Source of the DNA: Actinobacteria bacterium 21-64-8
GTDB taxonomy: Bacteria > Actinomycetota > Acidimicrobiia > Acidimicrobiales > RAAP-2
Length of the DNA: 21,527 nucleotides
Direction: 5' to 3'
NCBI GenBank assembly: GCA_002255315.1
Contig: NCBD01000056.1
Span: 1-21,527 of the forward strand
The translations under genes were made by a program, and so were the position numbers. How positions within the stretch are numbered: position 1 is the first letter of the stretch; every line of letters begins with the position of its first letter. The notes under the pieces are model-generated. The model ran no database searches, had not been told where the DNA came from, and was given only the letters and a program-made list of their open reading frames with translations. Below are positions 6,850-13,676 of this stretch, one piece after another.

Positions 6850-7835
6850 TGGCGACCCAGACCATGACCATGGCTAAAGCGCTCAATGAGGGACTTCGTC
6901 GCGCGATGGAAAAGAACAAGAAGGTCCTCATCATGGGCGAGGATGTGGGCAAACTCGGTGGCGTCTTTCGCATCACGGACGGTCTGCAGAAAGATTTTGG
7001 TGAAGATCGCGTTATTGACGCGCCGCTTGCCGAGTCCGCGATCGTCGGAACGGCCGTAGGTCTCGCGATACGGGGTTATCGCACGGTGTGCGAAATACAG
7101 TTCGACGGTTTTGTGTACCCCGCCTTTGACCAAATCGTTTCCCAAGTCGCCAAACTGCACAAGCGCTCTGACGGCGTCTACACCATGGGTCTCGTCATTC
7201 GGCTGCCGTTTCAAGGCGGCATTGGAGCGATTGAGCATCACTCGGAAAGCCCCGAAGCGTACTTCGCTCAGACCGCGGGGCTGCGTGTCGTGGCGTGCTC
7301 CAACCCCAACGACGCTTTTTGGATGATTCAACAGTCCATTGAACACGACGACCCGATTATCTTCTGCGAGCCCAAGAGCCGCTACTGGGAAAAGGGCGAG
7401 GTTGAACTTGATGCGCCGCCCGCCTCACTCTTCGACGCCCAAGTTCGACGTGAGGGCTCGGACGTGACGCTGATCGCCTACGGCGCTTCGGTCAAGACGG
7501 CGCTTCGCGCGGCTGACACCGCCGCCGTCGAGGGAGTTTCCCTCGAAGTCATCGACGCGAGGTCCCTTGCGCCCCTCGACCTCGACACCATGGCTACGTC
7601 GCTCGAGAAAACGGGTCGACTCGTGGTCGTCCAAGAGGCTCCCCACACCGCGTCCATTGGTTCTGAGATAGTCGCTGAACTGAGCGAGCGTTGCTTTTAC
7701 TCCCTGGCGGCGCCCGGTCTGCGCGTGAGTGGTTACCACGTGCCGTACCCGCCTTCGCGTATTGAAGAGGACTATCGACCGAACGTAGACCGGGTGCTCG
7801 ACGCGGTCGATCGAGTGATGGGATTTGAGAGTTGA
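6849..7835 (+). CDS. 2-oxoacid dehydrogenase E1 component, beta subunit
   Basis: This is the 328-residue, full-length E1 beta partner of the alpha2beta2 decarboxylase. It begins with the typical GEDVGKLGGVFRITDGL region (about residues 30-46) and has DAPLAESAIVGTAVGLAIRGYRTVCEIQF, then GGIGAIEHHSESPEAYF. The C-terminal transketolase-like domain has VTLIAYGASVKTAL and VQEAPHTASIGSE. It resembles BkdB/PdhB of actinobacterial branched-chain or pyruvate dehydrogenases, and the substrate is unresolved. The ATG overlaps the E1 alpha stop and the gene itself overlaps the E2 start, indicating one operon. This subunit looks intact while its obligate alpha partner does not. Confidence 0.94.
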   Translation: MATQTMTMAKALNEGLRRAMEKNKKVLIMGEDVGKLGGVFRITDGLQKDFGEDRVIDAPLAESAIVGTAVGLAIRGYRTVCEIQFDGFVYPAFDQIVSQVAKLHKRSDGVYTMGLVIRLPFQGGIGAIEHHSESPEAYFAQTAGLRVVACSNPNDAFWMIQQSIEHDDPIIFCEPKSRYWEKGEVELDAPPASLFDAQVRREGSDVTLIAYGASVKTALRAADTAAVEGVSLEVIDARSLAPLDLDTMATSLEKTGRLVVVQEAPHTASIGSEIVAELSERCFYSLAAPGLRVSGYHVPYPPSRIEEDYRPNVDRVLDAVDRVMGFES

Positions 7836-9196
7836 GTGAAGAGATTTTTCTCCTGCCCGACGTGGGCGAAGGTCTCGTTGAGGCTGAAATCGTGGCGTGG
7901 AAAGTGGCCGTTGGCGACGTCGTTTCACTGAACCAGCCCCTGGTCGACATTGAAACCGCAAAGGCGACCGTGGAGCTACCCAGTCCCTACGCCGGGGTGG
8001 TGGTCACCCTGCACGGCAACGTGGGCGACGTGATGGAAGTGCACAAGCCGCTCATTACCTTCGATGTCGGTGGCACGATCAGTACGTCGGCTCCGGTCGC
8101 CTCGACTGACGCGCCGCCCGTGTCGATGCCGAGTATCGAAAAGCGTGAGTCGGTGCTGGTGGGCTACGGCGTCGCGAACGAAGAAGGCGTCACCACGCGA
8201 AAGCACCGTCGCCAGGGCGCCACGGTGCGTTCGACGCCGGCGAGCGTCGCCGAGGCGCCCGTGCGCGGCCGGGCGCCACGTTCGACGCCACCGGTTCGTC
8301 TCTACGCGAAGCAGCACGGCCTCGACCTCGCGAGCGTCGCCGGTACGGGTCGCGACGGACTGATCACGCGTCACGACGTCGAACAGGCCCTCAGTGGCGC
8401 GCCCGCGTCGAGCTCTCGCACGGTCGTCGCTCCCGCGAGCCCGACGACCACGTCGCGTTTCGTAGGACGCGATATTGCGTCGTGGGACAGTGGAGCCCAA
8501 GAAGAGCGCATTCCGGTCAAGGGCGTACTTCGCTCCATGGCCGAGGCGATGACGCAGAGCGCGTTCAGCGCGCCCCACGCGGCGGTGTGGATGCGCGTGG
8601 ACGTCACGAAGACGATGGAACTACTCGCGTCGTTGAAGGAGCGCCCGGCGCTCGCGGGCGTGAAGCTCTCGCCCCTGACACTGGTATCGATGGCGCTGTG
8701 TGACGCCGCTCGTCACTATCCCGGTATTAACTCCAGCTTCGACACGGCCGCGGGCGAGGTCGTCGTGCGACGAAGTGTCAATCTCGGCATTGCGGCCGAC
8801 ACACCACGGGGTCTTATTGTGCCCAACATTAAAGGCGCGGACCGACTCGACCTCGTTGCGATGGCTCAGGCGCAGTCGGTACTCGTAGAGAAGGCGCGCG
8901 CGGGCACGACGACGCCGAACGAGATGCTCGGCACCACTTTGACCATTACGAACGTGGGTCCCTTTGGCGTCGACGCCGCCGTGCCCATTCTTCCCCCGGG
9001 CACGGGCGCGATTTTGGCGGTCGGACGTTTCGCGAAGGCTCCGTGGGTCGTCAACGACGAGGTCGTGGTGCGCTACGTGAGTGAACTGGCGATGTCGTTC
9101 GACCACCGACAGATTGACGGAGCTTTAGCGTCGAGAGTTATCGCCCACGTGGCGCACTTCCTCGAAGACCCCGCCCCCGCACTCCTAGTGGGCTGA
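7832..9196 (+). CDS. Dihydrolipoamide acyltransferase E2 component
   Basis: This core enzyme of the 2-oxoacid dehydrogenase complex moves the acyl group from E1 to CoA through a lipoyl arm. The 454 residues contain one lipoyl domain (about 3-80) with the lipoylation site Lys44 in ETAKATVE. A Pro/Ala/Thr linker leads to a peripheral subunit-binding domain (about 150-188, RLYAKQHGLDLASVAGTGRDG). A second linker precedes the catalytic domain (about 228-454) with SFDHRQIDGA and active-site His425. The start is taken as TTG 7832, which overlaps the E1 beta stop as TTGA and gives the canonical MSEEIFLLPDVGEGL start. No E3 gene follows. The 3' end overlaps the convergent bcp by 12 bases. Confidence 0.95.
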   Translation: MSEEIFLLPDVGEGLVEAEIVAWKVAVGDVVSLNQPLVDIETAKATVELPSPYAGVVVTLHGNVGDVMEVHKPLITFDVGGTISTSAPVASTDAPPVSMPSIEKRESVLVGYGVANEEGVTTRKHRRQGATVRSTPASVAEAPVRGRAPRSTPPVRLYAKQHGLDLASVAGTGRDGLITRHDVEQALSGAPASSSRTVVAPASPTTTSRFVGRDIASWDSGAQEERIPVKGVLRSMAEAMTQSAFSAPHAAVWMRVDVTKTMELLASLKERPALAGVKLSPLTLVSMALCDAARHYPGINSSFDTAAGEVVVRRSVNLGIAADTPRGLIVPNIKGADRLDLVAMAQAQSVLVEKARAGTTTPNEMLGTTLTITNVGPFGVDAAVPILPPGTGAILAVGRFAKAPWVVNDEVVVRYVSELAMSFDHRQIDGALASRVIAHVAHFLEDPAPALLVG

Positions 9197-9646
9197 CTTC
9201 TCGGCTCGTAGTGTCTCGAGCGCCTGGTCGGCGTGCGCGTTCATATTGAGTTCGTTATGAATAACGCTGAGCACTCGTTGATCACGACCAATCACGAAGG
9301 TCGTGCGCTTAACTTTAAAGAGGTCGAGAGGGCGTTTGACCCCGTAGGACTTCGCGACGAGCCCCCCAACATCGGCGAGCAGCGGGTAGTCGAGACGATT
9401 ACGGGTAGCGAACTCGAGCTGACGTTCGACACCGTCCATCGAGACGCCCACACGTTGCGCGCCCACGGCGTCAAACTCGGCGCCGAGGTCGCGGAAGTGG
9501 CAGGTCTCTTTCGTGCAGCCCGTCGTGAGGGCCGCGGGGTAGAAAAACAACACCACGGGACCGTTCGCTACCAGCGCGCTGAGTGCGACGCGAGTGCCGT
9601 GTTGGTCGGTTAACGAGAATTCAGGGGCAAGGTCGCCAGTGCGCAC
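9185..9646 (-). CDS. bcp: Thiol peroxidase, Bcp/AhpC-TSA family
   Basis: This cytoplasmic peroxiredoxin reduces hydroperoxides using thioredoxin-type donors. The 153 residues show the thioredoxin-fold start GDLAPEFSLTDQHG. The peroxidatic Cys44 sits in TTGCTKETC, with Cys49 five residues on as the likely resolving Cys of the atypical 2-Cys (Bcp/PrxQ) type, and R/F residues follow in CHFRD. The C-terminus contains KRTTFVIGRDQRV. The GTG start is supported by a TAAAGT -10 box 6 nt upstream. That box contains the stop codon of the response regulator, so bcp probably has its own promoter nested at the end of that gene. Confidence 0.93.
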   Translation of the reverse strand: MRTGDLAPEFSLTDQHGTRVALSALVANGPVVLFFYPAALTTGCTKETCHFRDLGAEFDAVGAQRVGVSMDGVERQLEFATRNRLDYPLLADVGGLVAKSYGVKRPLDLFKVKRTTFVIGRDQRVLSVIHNELNMNAHADQALETLRAEKSAH

Positions 9647-9652
9647 GACTGC

Positions 9653-9658
9653 ACTTTA
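9653..9658 (-). promoter_or_regulatory. -10 box TAAAGT for bcp, overlapping the upstream stop codon
   Basis: On the minus strand TAAAGT is followed by 6 nt and then the GTG at 9646. Its first three bases are the TAA stop of the response regulator gene. Confidence 0.55.
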
Positions 9659-10351
9659 CGGGTCCAAGCGAAAACCCACGCCACGGATCGTGAGGAGATG
9701 GCGGGGTAGGCCGGGATCGTCCTCTAATTTTTGGCGAAGCCGCTTTACGTGCGTGTCGAGTGTTCGTGAATCGGCGAGTTCGAGTCCCCACCACAGCGTG
9801 TCGAGGCAAACTTCACGGGTGACGACTTGTCCGAGGTGAGTCGCGAGGAGTACGAGCAGGTCGAACTCTTTGCGACTGAGTTCGATCGCGCGTTCGTTTT
9901 TCGTGACCGTGCGGCGAGAGAGATCCAGTTCGAGCGCGCCAAAGGCAATGAGTTCGTCGTTCACCGTGGTGGGTGGTCGGCGCAACACGGCTCGGATGCG
10001 CGCCGTGAGTTCGCGTAGTCGAAAAGGCTTCGTGACGTAATCGGCCGCCCCGATTTCGAGTCCGAGCACGACGTCAAGTTCGCTATCGCGCGCGCTCACC
10101 ATGATGACGGGTGTGAGTGAAGTGTCGCGTAACTCTCGACAAAAGTCGACGCCCGATCCGTCGGGCAACATGACGTCAAGCAAAATGAGATCGGGATTAC
10201 GCGCCGCGACCAGCAGGCGCGCTTCCGCGATGCTGGTGGCGCCCAGCACGTCGAAGCCCTCTACGCTCAGCCCCACGTTGAGGGCGTCTTGATAGCTCGC
10301 TTCGTCCTCGACGACGAGAATGACGCTGCGTCGTTCCGTGGTGATGCTCAC
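9656..10351 (-). CDS. Orphan OmpR/PhoB-type response regulator
   Basis: This is a two-component DNA-binding regulator of 231 residues from the GTG at 10351. The receiver domain has the acidic pocket VVEDE, phospho-acceptor Asp59 in LILLDVMLPDGSG, the conserved MVSAR threonine/serine position and the switch Lys in DYVTKPF. A short linker ending RRPP leads to a winged-helix domain (about 135-231) with ELSRKEFDLLVLL, RTLDTHVKRLRQKL and the terminal TIRGVGFRL. A longer in-frame start (TTG 10450) adds 33 low-complexity residues and is not favoured. No histidine kinase lies next to it in the window. Its upstream region holds a palindrome and a direct repeat, which could be autoregulatory sites. Confidence 0.93.
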   Translation of the reverse strand: MSITTERRSVILVVEDEASYQDALNVGLSVEGFDVLGATSIAEARLLVAARNPDLILLDVMLPDGSGVDFCRELRDTSLTPVIMVSARDSELDVVLGLEIGAADYVTKPFRLRELTARIRAVLRRPPTTVNDELIAFGALELDLSRRTVTKNERAIELSRKEFDLLVLLATHLGQVVTREVCLDTLWWGLELADSRTLDTHVKRLRQKLEDDPGLPRHLLTIRGVGFRLDP

Positions 10352-10423
10352 CGGCGGGGCCGCCCGAGGGTGCGAGGGGCGACACGTGCGCTGCTGGCCA
10401 AGGGGAGGACGGGGCGCACACGT

Positions 10424-10467
10424 GTCACGATTCGTGACTCTAAAAGTCAATGGTTATCTAAAAGTGA
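10424..10467. promoter_or_regulatory. Palindrome and direct repeats upstream of the response regulator
   Basis: A perfect palindrome GTCACGATTCGTGAC lies at 10424-10438. Just upstream with respect to the gene are two copies of TCTAAAAGTSA (plus strand, 10439-10449 and 10457-10467), 18 bp apart. Read on the minus strand, each contains a -10-like TAGAGT or TAGATA. The layout suggests a regulated promoter firing toward the regulator, with a leader of roughly 80 nt, but no transcription start can be fixed. Confidence 0.45.
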
Positions 10468-10512
10468 CGAGTGCGACATCTTGAGGTGTGCACCAGGTGA
10501 ATCCTGTGACGT

Positions 10513-11961
10513 TTACGGCGACGCGAGAGTAAACCCCTGGTAGTTGGCGCCGCTGTCGATGTACGAGCCAATCGCCGAGCAGGTCGTCAAGGTCGAACAC
10601 TGTAAGCCGTAGAGGCCGCCCGCTACTCCCACTGAGGTCGCTCCTTGGGGCAGCGCGACCTTTTGACCAGTATTCCAACGTCCATTGGTCTGGGTAATCG
10701 TCAACGCTTGGTAGTTGCCATTCGCGTCGTCGTAGGCCGCTCCGGCGCGGCAGTTGCCTTTTGCGGGACAACTCAGTGCGACGACGCCTCCGTTCTTACC
10801 CGCTTGGGTTGCTCCGCCTGGTAGGAGGACCTCACTCGCGCGCTGCCACGTACCATTCACTTGGCTGTCGACAAAACCCTGGTATCGGCCCTGGCGATCT
10901 CGGTACTGGCCGCCCGTGGCGCAGTTGCCCGGCGACGAACACGCGACGTCACTAAAGCCGTAGAAGAACACCTGGGGATTTACGAGCGCGTCCTGGGGCA
11001 TGGTGAGTTCGACGCCACGTTGCCAAACTCCGGCGGTCATGCTGGCGGCGAGCCCCTCCACCTGGCCGGCGTCGTTGTTGTACGTACCCGTCGCGGTGCA
11101 CGCGTTCGTCGCCGAGCAGGTCACGCCCGATAAGGTCGCGCCCGCGTACGCACTGGCGTTGCCCGGCAGCGCGAGGGTTTGGGCCCTGCGCCACTGATTG
11201 TTGACCTGCGTGACGACCAGTGGGCGCGTTACGCCGTCGTGGTCGATATACGAGCCCACCGCCACACACTCGCCCACACCGGCACAGGAAATCTGATTTA
11301 ACGACGCGAACGAATTGGCGTTGGTGTCACTGGGTAGGGTCAGCTCCGTCGCGCGTTGCCAGTTGCCGTTGACTTCACTCGTGGCCATGACGAGCGTGCG
11401 CGCGAATCCCGCCGTCGCGTCCAGGTAGGTACCCACCGCGCTGCAGTTACCGGCGCTCGAACAGTCGACTGACCGTAGTAGCGCGTTGGTCTCGTGAGCC
11501 GGCGCATTCGCGGGCAGCGAGACTTTGCGTGGCGTCGACCACACGTTGGCCCTGGTGCCCGCGGTGAAGGCTTGGACGTTGCCACTGGCGTCTTGGTAAC
11601 TGCCCACGAGCACGCACGACCCGGGCGCGCCGCAGGAGGCGCCGTAGACCGTCATGCCTGACGTGGCGTTCGCGTCAGTGGGTGCCGCGAGCGCGTGAGC
11701 GCTCTGCCAGACACCTTTGATCTCGTTGTCGACGACGGTGCGAATTGCACCGCTCTTGGTTTGATAGGAACCACTGGCGACGCAGTTACCGCCAGTCGTG
11801 CAGCCCAGTGACGAGAACTGTCCCTGGTAGAAACCGACGCCGCCCACGGGCAACGCCACGAACTTGGCGCTCGTCCAGGTTAGGGTGGCCCCGAGAGCCA
11901 CGGTCGTCACGAGCAGACCGGCCAGTGTGACCGTGAGGGTCGCCCCACGCAGTCGCTTCAT
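10513..11961 (-). CDS. Secreted eight-repeat protein with one CX5C pair per repeat
   Basis: The product is 482 residues. An N-terminal signal peptide (MKRLRGATLTVTLAGLLVTTVALGA) is followed by eight repeats of about 55-60 residues. The repeat consensus is: LP, then about 15 residues, SCxxxxxC, AVGSYxDxxGxxQ, and a closing VNGxWQRA. All eight repeats carry exactly one C-x5-C pair, and the mature protein has no other cysteines (16 in total), so eight local disulfides are likely outside the cell. The last repeat stops after YQGFTLASP and lacks the closing W segment, while the N-terminus begins with LTWTSA, which supplies it. That is the ring-closure pattern of a beta-propeller (inference). The ATG at 11961 has GGAGG 4 nt upstream; an ATG-less extension to 11988 is not favoured. 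Function unknown. Confidence 0.85.
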   Translation of the reverse strand: MKRLRGATLTVTLAGLLVTTVALGATLTWTSAKFVALPVGGVGFYQGQFSSLGCTTGGNCVASGSYQTKSGAIRTVVDNEIKGVWQSAHALAAPTDANATSGMTVYGASCGAPGSCVLVGSYQDASGNVQAFTAGTRANVWSTPRKVSLPANAPAHETNALLRSVDCSSAGNCSAVGTYLDATAGFARTLVMATSEVNGNWQRATELTLPSDTNANSFASLNQISCAGVGECVAVGSYIDHDGVTRPLVVTQVNNQWRRAQTLALPGNASAYAGATLSGVTCSATNACTATGTYNNDAGQVEGLAASMTAGVWQRGVELTMPQDALVNPQVFFYGFSDVACSSPGNCATGGQYRDRQGRYQGFVDSQVNGTWQRASEVLLPGGATQAGKNGGVVALSCPAKGNCRAGAAYDDANGNYQALTITQTNGRWNTGQKVALPQGATSVGVAGGLYGLQCSTLTTCSAIGSYIDSGANYQGFTLASP

Positions 11962-12006
11962 CGTTCCTCCGCACTTGGCGAGCGCCACGCGACACTCGTC
12001 ACGGTC

Positions 12007-12012
12007 AGTATA
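12007..12012 (-). promoter_or_regulatory. Candidate -10 box TATACT for the repeat protein
   Basis: TATACT on the minus strand would start transcription near 12000 and leave a leader of about 39 nt with a Shine-Dalgarno (GGAGG) before the ATG at 11961. No good -35 match is present. Confidence 0.45.
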
Positions 12013-12025
12013 AGAAGCGCAGTCC

Positions 12026-12051
12026 TAGAAAATTCGGCGCCTACGGCGCCG
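12026..12051 (-). terminator. Intrinsic terminator after the TMEM175-like operon
   Basis: On the minus strand a 7-bp stem, CGGCGCC with GGCGCCG (12051-12045 and 12041-12035), encloses a 3-nt loop. It is followed by AATTTTCT, a short T-rich tract. It lies 13 bases past the TGA at 12064. Confidence 0.7.
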
Positions 12052-12063
12052 CTTTGGGACGTT

Positions 12064-12282
12064 TCACGATTCGAGCGGGTATGAGATTATTTTCGTCGAG
12101 CCAGTAGGTTCGAGTTCGCTCGCGCGAAGGAGGTCCTTCGCCGCATAGGTGACTGTTGAGGCGACGCGGAGTTGCTCGACGATCTTGCCCGCTTGGTTCG
12201 GCGTAAAGAGCAGGTGTAAGTAGTGTTGCGCGGCCGGAAAGTCGTGGTCCTCTGGTTCGTTCTTCCAGTGCTCACTCGCCAT
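12064..12282 (-). CDS. Small unknown protein coupled to the TMEM175-like gene
   Basis: The product as read is 72 residues, soluble, with acidic and aromatic content (EHWKNEPEDHDFPAAQHYL) followed by an Ala/Leu-rich helical part (AGKIVEQLRVASTVTYAAKDLLRASELE). The ATG at 12282 is chosen because GGAG lies 6 nt upstream; it overlaps the preceding gene by 11 bases, so translation is coupled. The N-terminal part resembles, from memory, actinobacterial proteins of the form HDYPAA...YLSLL...AKDLLRAS, but the longer C-terminal region I associate with them is absent. The last 15 or so codons look unlike the rest. A one-base gain near AAAA (about 12091-12094) would switch to a basic tail ending at the TAG at 12041, inside the terminator stem. 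The native C-terminus is therefore uncertain. Confidence 0.6.
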   Translation of the reverse strand: MASEHWKNEPEDHDFPAAQHYLHLLFTPNQAGKIVEQLRVASTVTYAAKDLLRASELEPTGSTKIISYPLES

Positions 12283-12837
12283 AGGTTGCTCCGTTTCTTC
12301 GTGCGGCATCTTCCTCGACGTGTTGCACTTCGCGCGGGTACGGTGCGACGCGTCGCTGAGGGATAAACCACTTACCCGCGAGTGCGATGGCGACCAAATA
12401 CCACCCGAGCACTGAACGACCCTTGAGACCTTGACCCAGCGTCGGTCGACGTCGCGGGTCGCCTTCGCCTGCGCGGACGCTGACGATTTGAACGATGGTG
12501 TACGCGAGGACGGCTAACACCAAGGCGACGGTGGCGTTCGCGAAGCCGTATCCGCAGACCCACGCCGTCCCCAGGGCCACCAGCGAGTGCCAGCACCAGA
12601 GGTTTTCGTGTGACCACCGCGCTCTGCCCCACGCGGCGCGCGCCATCTTCCGTAAGTGGTGGTTGTTCCAAGAGGTGCCCAGATAGAAGAGACTCAAGAC
12701 GTACGCCAGTAGCGAGAGAAACGCTTGACGCGGGTCAGAAAAGTGCCGCCGTGAGTTAGGTGCAGCTCCAGCACCACGATGGTGATCAGAAGTGCCGTGA
12801 CCCCGTCACTCAAGGCTTCCAGCCGCCCGGCGTTCAT
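12272..12837 (-). pseudogene. TMEM175-like potassium channel (DUF1211) with a one-base frameshift
   Basis: Bacterial TMEM175 proteins are six-helix, potassium-selective leak channels. The N-terminal reading (from ATG 12837) gives MNAGRLEALSDGVTALLITI, with the family R-x-EA-(F/L)SDG motif in helix 1, then runs out of frame after LTHGGTF. The next frame continues LSLLAYVLSLFYLGTSWNNHH, the second hallmark (WxNHH), through the rest of the membrane segments to 12272. Adding one T to the minus-strand TTTT run (plus 12739-12742) fuses the two frames as GGTF-SDPRQAFLSLLAY and yields a normal 188-residue protein. Only one base is missing, at a homopolymer, so a sequencing error is as likely as a true mutation. 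The ATG has a TAGGGT -10 box 6 nt upstream, and the gene overlaps the next one by 11 bases. Confidence 0.8.
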
Positions 12838-12843
12838 GAGCCC

Positions 12844-12849
12844 ACCCTA
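12844..12849 (-). promoter_or_regulatory. -10 box TAGGGT for the TMEM175-like operon
   Basis: On the minus strand TAGGGT is followed by exactly 6 nt and the ATG at 12837, implying a leaderless mRNA. The box independently supports 12837 as the true start of the frameshifted gene. Confidence 0.55.
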
Positions 12850-12900
12850 GTGAGACCTCTCCGCGTTGGAAGTCGCCAGTCGCCTGACAGACTGGTCGAG

Positions 12901-13539
12901 GTGACGACGCCCTTTCCACAGCCCGATACGCCACTTATCTTGCGCGGTGAACGGGTGGAACTTCGCCCCGCGACCCTCGACGACGCACCGGGGGTCGCGC
13001 GCGCGGCGTCGGGTGATCCCTCAACGTTTGGCTACACGAACGTGCCGACCGACCTCGACGGCGCGCGTCGTTACCTCGAAGTCCTCGTGCACGAGCGAGA
13101 CGCCGGAATTTCCTATCCGATGGTCATTTGCGATATTCGCGATTCGACGGTGGTGGGAATGACGCGGTTTCTCACGCTTCGCTGGTGGTACGGACGCGAC
13201 GCGCCCGACGCGGTGGAAATTGGGGGCACGTGGCTGTCGGCGCGAGTACAGCACACGGGAGTCAATACCGACGCCAAGCAACTTTTGCTCGCGCACGCGT
13301 TCGAGGAGTGGTTGGTGGAGCGCGTCGACTTTAAGTCAGACGCGCGAAATGCTCGTTCGCGCACCGCAATTCTGCGACTCGGCGCGACCTTTGAGGGGGT
13401 GTTACGCGCGTGGCAGCCTTCATACGTGGAGGGCGAAGCGACGCGCCCGCGCGACACTGCCATGTACTCAATTCTGCGTGAGGAGTGGCCGGAGATTCGT
13501 CGTCGTCTTGACGTGCTCGCTCGTCATCACCAGCGCTAA
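12901..13539 (+). CDS. GNAT-family acetyltransferase (RimJ/RimL-like)
   Basis: The product is 212 residues from the GTG at 12901. It shows the Acetyltransf_3 layout: LRGERVELRPATLDDAPGVARA at the N-terminus, VGMTRFLTL (strand 4), EIGGTWLSARVQHTGVNTDAKQLLLAHAFEEW around the acetyl-CoA binding turn, and DARNARSRTAILRLGATFEGVLR near the C-terminus. It probably acetylates a small amine or a protein N-terminus; the substrate is unknown. A longer in-frame extension upstream (to 12760) overlaps the divergent TMEM175 promoter and looks non-coding. A weak TTGGAA (12866-12871) and CAGACT (12888-12893) pair could be its promoter, again close to leaderless. Confidence 0.88.
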   Translation: MTTPFPQPDTPLILRGERVELRPATLDDAPGVARAASGDPSTFGYTNVPTDLDGARRYLEVLVHERDAGISYPMVICDIRDSTVVGMTRFLTLRWWYGRDAPDAVEIGGTWLSARVQHTGVNTDAKQLLLAHAFEEWLVERVDFKSDARNARSRTAILRLGATFEGVLRAWQPSYVEGEATRPRDTAMYSILREEWPEIRRRLDVLARHHQR

Positions 13540-13665
13540 CGAGTCAATCTCACGAACCTCTCAGGTGGCGTGTCCCGTCACGCGCTCGGCGTGCTCTAAA
13601 ATCGGTGGGTCGAAGTCGCGACCTGCGCATGGTGCGGGTGACCGGCGGCTTCGTAACGACTGTCC

Positions 13666-13671
13666 TAAGGT
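13666..13671 (+). promoter_or_regulatory. -10 box TAAGGT for the SGNH hydrolase
   Basis: TAAGGT is followed by 5 nt and then GTG 13677. It decides the start: the longer reading from 13605 would place the promoter inside the gene and add residues before the membrane anchor. Confidence 0.5.
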
Positions 13672-13676
13672 GGCGC

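Noticed and set aside
10352..10450. 33-residue N-terminal extension of the response regulator
   Set aside because: It is low-complexity, uses a TTG start and overlaps the palindrome and repeats, and receiver domains normally begin near VILVVEDE.
13605..13676. Longer N-terminus for the SGNH hydrolase
   Set aside because: It would place a good -10 box inside the coding region and put charged residues before the membrane anchor. The GTG at 13677 fits better.
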